DNA of 9,799 nucleotides from Bacteroidota bacterium (GTDB lineage: Bacteria; Bacteroidota; Bacteroidia; J057): contig RFHL01000658.1 of assembly GCA_003696875.1 (NCBI GenBank), positions 1-9,799 of the forward strand. The letters run 5' to 3'. This document shows positions 6,146-9,799 of the stretch, in pieces (position 1 is the stretch's first letter; the number at the start of each line of letters is the position of its first letter). The notes below the pieces were generated by a model that did no database searches, was not told the DNA's origin, and saw only the letters and a program-made list of their open reading frames with translations. The translations under genes and the position numbers were made by a program.

Positions 6146-7417
6146 ATGCAAGTTTTTCTCTCTCTCACCATCGGCCTCCTCCTGCTCCTCCTGCTGGATC
6201 GCTACGCCTATGCGGGCTTTCGGCCCCTGATTGCCAGCGTCCCCCAGCAAGGACGCCGGCGCGTATGGCGAGGGCTCTACCTGAGTTCGACAGCCCTCAT
6301 GCTGGGGGCCTTTTTGTTTGGGATGATCGCCTTTTTGCAACGGGACAGCGACCTCTACCGGCCGGTCACCTATGCCTTTGCCATCTTGGTGCTCACCTTT
6401 GTGCCCAAGCTGCTGCTGCTCATCCTCTGGCTGAGCGAGGATGTGGTGCGGGGCAGTATCGGGCTGGGGCGCTGGGTGGCTCGCATGGTAGGGGGGCAAA
6501 AAGCCGGGACAGAAAAACCGCCCCTGGTTCCCTCGCGTCGCCGCTTTCTGGGGCAAGCGGGAGTCCTGGTCGGGGGGTCGCCCTTTCTCTCCATTCTCTA
6601 CGGGATTACCCGGGGCAAATACGACTTCCGGGTGCGGAAACTCACCCTCGACCTGCCCAACCTGCCCGAGGCCTTTGACGGCTTCCGGCTGCTGCAGCTG
6701 TCGGACATCCACTCTGGCAGCTTTGACGACGCCGAGGCGGTGGCCCGCGGGGTGGCGCTCGCCCAGGCCCAGGGGGCTGACCTGATCGTCTTCACCGGCG
6801 ATCTGGTCAACAACATCGCCGACGAAATCGAACCCTGGGTGGAGACCTTTGCCCAACTGAGCGCTCCCTTTGGGGTGTACAGCACCACGGGCAACCATGA
6901 CTATGGCGAATACAGCAGCTGGCCTTCGGAGGAGGCGAAAAAAGCCAATTTCCAGCGGCTCCTCGCGGCCCACGGCCGCATGGGCTGGCGCCTGCTCATG
7001 AATGAGCATGTGAAGCTGGAAAAAGACGGCCAATCCATCGACCTGGCCGGGGTGGAGAACTGGGGCCTGCCGCCCTTCCCGCAGGCAGGCGATCTGAACC
7101 GCGCCCTCGATGGGGCTGAGAGCCCCTTCCGGATTCTGCTCTCGCATGATCCCTCCCACTGGGACGAGCAGGTGCGGCAGCACCCGGCCGGGGTGGATCT
7201 CACCCTCTCGGGCCACACCCACGGCATGCAGTTTGGGGTGGAAATCCCGGGCTGGAAGTGGAGCCCGGTCAAGTACCGCTACCCCCGCTGGGCGGGGCTG
7301 TACGAGGAGGCTGGCCGCTACCTCTACGTCAACCGCGGCTTTGGCTTTATCGGCTTCCCGGGCCGGGTGGGCATCTGGCCCGAGATCACGGTGCTGACGC
7401 TGCGTCGGAAGGCTTGA
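6146..7417 (+). CDS. membrane-anchored metallophosphoesterase (YkuE/YaeI-like) with an internal twin-arginine motif
   Basis: 423 residues. Three hydrophobic segments come first (about 3-18, 46-64 and 76-97), then a basic loop with SRRRFLGQAG (130-139), a match to the Tat consensus, leading into a fourth hydrophobic stretch (about 138-153). The catalytic domain starts near 165 and carries all five metallophosphoesterase blocks: DIH (187-189), GDL with Asp219, GNHD (249-252), the single His334 in LLSHDPSHW and GHTHG (356-360). These bind two divalent metals and hydrolyse phosphomono- or diesters; relatives act on UDP-sugar-lipid or phospholipid headgroups, but the substrate here is not known. 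The Tat-like motif suggests that the enzyme domain sits on the periplasmic side. The last bases of the MATE gene lie 12 bases upstream. The ATG at 6146 starts directly at the first membrane segment. Confidence 0.9.
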   Translation: MQVFLSLTIGLLLLLLLDRYAYAGFRPLIASVPQQGRRRVWRGLYLSSTALMLGAFLFGMIAFLQRDSDLYRPVTYAFAILVLTFVPKLLLLILWLSEDVVRGSIGLGRWVARMVGGQKAGTEKPPLVPSRRRFLGQAGVLVGGSPFLSILYGITRGKYDFRVRKLTLDLPNLPEAFDGFRLLQLSDIHSGSFDDAEAVARGVALAQAQGADLIVFTGDLVNNIADEIEPWVETFAQLSAPFGVYSTTGNHDYGEYSSWPSEEAKKANFQRLLAAHGRMGWRLLMNEHVKLEKDGQSIDLAGVENWGLPPFPQAGDLNRALDGAESPFRILLSHDPSHWDEQVRQHPAGVDLTLSGHTHGMQFGVEIPGWKWSPVKYRYPRWAGLYEEAGRYLYVNRGFGFIGFPGRVGIWPEITVLTLRRKA

Positions 7418-7560
7418 TTGAGAGGCGAGAAATGATCCCGCAAGCGGGACTTCGCTACGCTCAGTCAGGAGGGCGAGATCGACCCCAGGACGGGTCTGCG
7501 AGACGGTTTTACTTCTTCAAATAGGAGCGATTGGGTACGTCCTTCTCATTTGTCGGCTGG
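7418..7560. repeat. structured, repeat-like intergenic stretch after the metallophosphoesterase gene
   Basis: No gene is visible on either strand. The segment holds a short hairpin (TCCCGC 7436-7441, GCGGGA 7444-7449), then CTTCGCTACGCTCAGTCAGG, a wording I associate with interspersed intergenic repeats in Bacteroidota, then two mutually exclusive small stems (GACCC 7481-7485 with GGGTC 7492-7496; GTCT 7494-7497 with AGAC 7501-7504) followed by a T-rich run at 7507-7517. The last stem plus T-run could act as a weak terminator for the operon. Only one copy is in the window, so repetitiveness is inference. Confidence 0.35.
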
Positions 7561-7576
7561 CCGATAACATTATCGG
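7561..7576. promoter_or_regulatory. palindromic candidate operator upstream of ytxJ
   Basis: CCGATAA (7561-7567) and TTATCGG (7570-7576) form an exact 7-bp inverted repeat with a 2-base spacer, CA. It ends 11 bases before a perfect -7 box and covers the place where the -33 element would lie, where no TTG is present. This is a typical site for a dimeric regulator. A second small symmetry, TCGGC/GCCGA at 7553-7564, overlaps its left arm. Confidence 0.45.
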
Positions 7577-7587
7577 GCGGCGGTGGT

Positions 7588-7595
7588 TACTTTTG
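7588..7595 (+). promoter_or_regulatory. -7 box of the ytxJ promoter
   Basis: TACTTTTG is an exact TAnnTTTG match and is followed by TGCC, as in many Bacteroidota promoters. It lies 62 bases before the ATG at 7658. No -33 TTG or TTTG is found 19-21 bases upstream; that position is occupied by the palindrome at 7561-7576. Confidence 0.6.
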
Positions 7596-7657
7596 TGCCG
7601 CGGGACTTACCTCTACACATCTACTCAAGCCATTTTCAACCCTCTGACGCTCACATC

Positions 7658-8023
7658 ATGCTTCATACCGAACAACCGACCAGCCTGAACTGGCACGATC
7701 TGGTCAGCCTTGATCAGCTGGATGAGCTGGTCGCCCGCTCGCACACGCGCCCGGTGGCGATCTTCAAGCACAGCACCCGCTGTGGCATCAGTGCCATGGC
7801 CAAGTTTCAGTTGGAACACCACTGGGATCTGCATCCCGAAGAGGTGGACATGTACTACCTTGATCTGCTGACCTACCGGCCCGTCTCCAACGAAATCGCC
7901 GAGCGCTTTGGCGTATGGCATCAGTCGCCGCAGCTGATTGTGCTGCGCCAAGGCGAAGTTGCCTACCATACATCTCATAGTGCGATTTCGGTACGCAATC
8001 TGCGTAAGGCCCTCGCGGCCTAA
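7658..8023 (+). CDS. ytxJ: YtxJ-type monothiol bacilliredoxin
   Basis: 121 residues with a thioredoxin-like fold. The body runs from NWHDLVSLDQLDEL to the end; the active-site segment is KHSTRCGIS with a single Cys42, and SPQLIVL gives the cis-proline Pro91. YtxJ (BrxC) proteins are proposed to remove bacillithiol from mixed disulfides on cytoplasmic proteins during oxidative stress, so the host probably makes bacillithiol. The residue after the cysteine is Gly, where the Bacillus type as I recall it has Pro. The ATG at 7658 is preferred over a GTG at 7583, because the latter lies upstream of the -7 box and adds 25 residues unlike the family. The gene is monocistronic, bounded by its own promoter region and a strong terminator. 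A candidate operator upstream would fit stress control, but this is inference. Confidence 0.85.
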   Translation: MLHTEQPTSLNWHDLVSLDQLDELVARSHTRPVAIFKHSTRCGISAMAKFQLEHHWDLHPEEVDMYYLDLLTYRPVSNEIAERFGVWHQSPQLIVLRQGEVAYHTSHSAISVRNLRKALAA

Positions 8024-8045
8024 CGGAACCGTCTTCTGATACACA

Positions 8046-8081
8046 CGCCCCCCGGCCGATGGGCCGGGGGGCGCTTTTGTT
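8046..8081 (+). terminator. strong intrinsic terminator of ytxJ
   Basis: A 12-bp all-paired GC stem (8046-8057 with 8062-8073) with loop GATG is followed by CTTTTGTT. It begins 22 bases after the ytxJ stop. On the minus strand the same stem is followed by GTGTAT, so stopping of transcription from the PorP gene side would be weaker. Confidence 0.88.
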
Positions 8082-8217
8082 GTCGGGATGGCTCGCGGGG
8101 CGTGAGGGATGCGCAGGGGGAGTCCGGAGCGGCAGCGGAGGACCGAAACGAAGTGGAGCCCGAAGCAGCCCGACGGCGGAGGGGCCGCAGGCCTCGGAGC
8201 CGGCACGCCCACCTCCG
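8082..8217. repeat. GC-rich, repeat-like intergenic element behind the PorP-OmpA gene
   Basis: A gene-free stretch directly downstream of the minus-strand stop at 8218. It is built from near-repeated purine-rich words on the plus strand (GCGGAGG at 8135-8141 and 8176-8182, related GGAGCGG and GTGGAGCCCG). The second GCGGAGG can pair with CCTCCGC at 8212-8218, enclosing a smaller GC hairpin around 8180-8196. The minus-strand ending GCATCCCTCACGC (8113-8101) and the overall texture resemble the 3'-side intergenic elements that I recall from Saprospiria-type genomes. Its function is unknown and only one copy is present here. Confidence 0.4.
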
Positions 8218-9705
8218 CTAGCGCATGAGGATCTCAATCCGCAGCTCGCGCAAGGTTTCCTGATCCTGGCCGGAGCGCAGGGTAGTGATGAAACGGGTCT
8301 CGGGGATGCCGAGGCGTTGGGCAAGGCCTTTTTTGAGGCCCAGGAGCTTAAGATATGCCAGTTGGGCCTTGGTGATGGTCCCGGTATTGATGACATCGGC
8401 GAGGGTCTGCCCGTCGATGGCAAAGGTGCCTACGAGACGCTCGCCCCATTCGCCGGCATACTCGATGTAGGCAGGCTCCTCCAAAGTGGCTTTGCTTTCG
8501 CGCAGATAGCCGGTCAGGGTGATGGACTCGATCTCATTGAGATGAGGCTCGGAGGTCTCGTCCTGCATGTCGGTGAGGATGGTGTTGAGGTGGTCTAGCA
8601 AAGCGCGGGTCGAGGCATAGCGGGCGGGGTTGTACTCGTCCTCGTCGTCTTCGAAGCTATACGTTAGGCGGACATACTTGCGGGCGACGTCTGAAGAGAC
8701 GCTGGCGGCCTGGGGCTGAGGCCGGACCAGGCTTAGCCTGGACTCCAACTGCTGGGCATCTTCCCAATAGGGCTCGCGCCGGTAGACGAGCTCCCGCTCG
8801 GGTGGGGTCCCAAAGGCCGTCCCCACGCCCAGCTCCAGGCTGGCCCCGAGCTGCCGGTGGTTTTCGAAGGCGGCCGTCAGCTGGAACTGTTCCAGGTTGA
8901 GACCCAAAGCGGTATGAAGACCGCCGCCGCTGTTGCGGGTCCCGGCAGAGACCCAGAACTTGTCGTCGGCAAACCAGGCCCGGACGCCCGCATCAAATCC
9001 CCCCCCGCCAAGAACATCCTCGCCGCCGAGACCGCGGATCAGGACATTGGGCTCCAAACCGACCTGGCCGGCCTGGTAGCGAAAGCTGAGGTGGGTCATG
9101 AGGTGGCTGCGCAGGGCGAACACGAGCCCATCGGCGACCTCCAGGGCGCGGGGCAGCTGCTGGGTGGCGAGCCCGGCCTGAAAACCGAAGCGCTCGGTCT
9201 GGTAGCGATAGCGTAGCCCCAGGCCAGCATCGAGGCCGGTACTGCCGACGGTTTGTCCGAGGACGAGGGGGTCGCCGGGATCGGCGATGGTGACGTCCTG
9301 GCCCAGCCGCAGACGGTGGTTGTTGAGGCCGAGGTTGACTCCGACGGAGAACTGCCCCGTCTGGGCGAGTTCGCCCAGGTGATAGGCCATGCCCACCAGC
9401 AGCCGGGTCTGCTGGATGAGGTGAGCGCGGTCATTGACGAGGGTAACGCCCAGCCCCAGGGCGGGGGAGCCCAGGGGCGCTCCCTGGTAGGAAAGGATCT
9501 GGGTGGAAGGTCCTTCGCCCAGGCCCAGCCACTGAGAGCGCTGGCCCAGGTAGAGCTGGTGCACGCCCGCCGCGCCAGCGGCGGCGGGGTTATAGAGGTC
9601 GCTGTTGTAGAGATACTGGTTGAAGACGGGCAGCTGCTGGGCGGGCAGGAGCAGGTCCAGGCTAAGCAGGCAGAGGAGCAGGGAGATATGTAAAGGTGCG
9701 CGCAT
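8218..9705 (-). CDS. PorP/SprF-family type IX secretion membrane protein with a C-terminal OmpA-like fold
   Basis: 495 residues from the ATG at 9705. Starting upstream (TTG 9726) would overlap a -7-like box and spoil the signal peptide. A signal peptide covers about 1-22. The family opening FNQYLYNSDLYNPAAAG is at 28-44, followed by alternating beta-strand segments to about 300, consistent with an outer-membrane barrel. After a charged linker (about 305-360, including EDDEDEY) comes an extra domain whose predicted order is beta-alpha-beta, an insertion, alpha-beta-beta: YVRLTYSF (344-351), helix 362-380, ITLTGYL (395-401), helix 446-465, RFITTLRSG (471-479) and ELRIEIL (487-493). That is the OmpA-like arrangement, but the Asp and Arg that normally hold peptidoglycan diaminopimelate are not evident in the helix TKAQLAYLKLLGLKKGLAQ. 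PorP/SprF proteins work with the T9SS, often beside the gene of a type B cargo, as here. Assignment of the barrel is firm; the C-terminal fold is inference. Confidence 0.88.
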   Translation of the reverse strand: MRAPLHISLLLCLLSLDLLLPAQQLPVFNQYLYNSDLYNPAAAGAAGVHQLYLGQRSQWLGLGEGPSTQILSYQGAPLGSPALGLGVTLVNDRAHLIQQTRLLVGMAYHLGELAQTGQFSVGVNLGLNNHRLRLGQDVTIADPGDPLVLGQTVGSTGLDAGLGLRYRYQTERFGFQAGLATQQLPRALEVADGLVFALRSHLMTHLSFRYQAGQVGLEPNVLIRGLGGEDVLGGGGFDAGVRAWFADDKFWVSAGTRNSGGGLHTALGLNLEQFQLTAAFENHRQLGASLELGVGTAFGTPPERELVYRREPYWEDAQQLESRLSLVRPQPQAASVSSDVARKYVRLTYSFEDDEDEYNPARYASTRALLDHLNTILTDMQDETSEPHLNEIESITLTGYLRESKATLEEPAYIEYAGEWGERLVGTFAIDGQTLADVINTGTITKAQLAYLKLLGLKKGLAQRLGIPETRFITTLRSGQDQETLRELRIEILMR

Positions 9706-9723
9706 GGCGGACAATTTGGGGTG

Positions 9724-9731
9724 CAAAGAAA
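9724..9731 (-). promoter_or_regulatory. possible -7 box of the PorP-OmpA gene
   Basis: The minus strand reads TTTCTTTG followed by CACCCC, matching TAnnTTTG at all but one position, 18 bases before the ATG at 9705. No -33 TTTG is visible at the normal distance, and the gene could equally be read through from the cargo gene that ends at 9753. Confidence 0.35.
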
Positions 9732-9752
9732 AAAGAAACTCGGCCGGATCTA

Positions 9753-9799
9753 TTACCGGAGAAGGGTAACGCCTCCCTTGGCCAGCGGCTCCTCCGGCC
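9753..9799 (-). CDS. C-terminal tail of a probable T9SS type B (gliding-motility CTD) cargo protein, cut by the window edge
   Basis: In one minus-strand frame the last 14 codons before a TAA at 9755-9753 read PEEPLAKGGVTLLR. Type B T9SS sorting domains (gliding motility-associated C-terminal domain) characteristically end with a strand of the form KGxVTLIR, and genes of such proteins are often followed by a porP/sprF gene, as in the SprB-SprF arrangement. Here the PorP-type gene starts 47 bases after this stop on the same strand. The other two minus-strand frames give no such ending. Short evidence, but two independent clues (sequence and gene order) agree. The rest of the gene is outside the window. 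Confidence 0.6.
   Translation of the reverse strand, partial: PEEPLAKGGVTLLR

Noticed and set aside
5978..7222. Minus-strand open frame (414 codons) opposite the MATE and metallophosphoesterase genes
   Set aside because: It overlaps two genes with complete family motifs and has no recognisable domain; it is an artefact of high GC at third codon positions.
7583..7657. GTG start for YtxJ
   Set aside because: It lies upstream of the exact -7 box at 7588-7595, and the added residues are not part of the family.
9706..9726. TTG start for the PorP-OmpA protein
   Set aside because: The TTG is part of the TTTCTTTGC -7-like box, and the ATG at 9705 directly gives a proper signal peptide.
9756..9797. 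Long-range inverted repeat CCGGAG (9756-9761) and CTCCGG (9792-9797)
   Set aside because: Only 6 bp with a 30-base loop inside the probable coding tail of the cargo gene; expected by chance in GC-rich DNA.
1..9799. CRISPR array, tRNA or rRNA genes, insertion sequence, integrase or phage genes
   Set aside because: No regularly spaced repeats, cloverleaf-like segments, rRNA signatures, transposase motifs or terminal inverted repeats with target duplications were seen on either strand.

Overview
The window looks like chromosomal DNA from a GC-rich member of the Bacteroidota, most likely in or near the Saprospiria/Lewinella group. Three things point there. There is a PorP/SprF-family type IX secretion gene, and just upstream of it the last codons of what looks like a type B sorting-domain protein. 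There is a YtxJ-type bacilliredoxin. Several starts are preceded by the Bacteroidota -7 box (TAnnTTTG), and convincing Shine-Dalgarno sequences are almost absent. The phylum is well supported; the family is inference.

Layout from left to right: (1) a crotonase (109-921, +) with the complete acid triad of dienoyl-CoA isomerases, closed by a strong bidirectional terminator; (2) a convergent minus-strand block with a small lipoprotein (1005-1460), a Tat-exported Gfo/Idh/MocA oxidoreductase (1564-2970) and a VTT/DedA-like membrane protein (3078-3653); (3) a divergent promoter region (3654-3736) leading to a plus-strand block with an aldo/keto reductase (3737-4627), a MATE exporter (4745-6133) and, 12 bases further on, a membrane-anchored metallophosphoesterase (6146-7417); (4) a structured non-coding stretch (7418-7657) with a repeat-like part, a small palindrome and a -7 box in front of ytxJ (7658-8023); (5) a terminator and a GC-rich repeat-like stretch (8046-8217); (6) a minus-strand PorP/SprF protein with an extra C-terminal OmpA-like fold (8218-9705), preceded by the 14-codon tail of a probable type B T9SS cargo protein (9753-9799).

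Most genes appear to be independent housekeeping or accessory functions. The two pairs that seem to belong together are MATE plus metallophosphoesterase (tight spacing) and the T9SS cargo plus PorP-OmpA (a recurring Bacteroidota gene order, with the porin-like protein probably helping to hold or display the secreted cargo). I see no tRNA, rRNA, CRISPR array, transposase or obvious mobile element. I do not see a clearly new multi-gene system. The points most worth a second look are the PorP-OmpA fusion next to its cargo, the internal Tat-like motif in the polytopic metallophosphoesterase, the repeat-like intergenic elements, and the palindromes placed at promoters.
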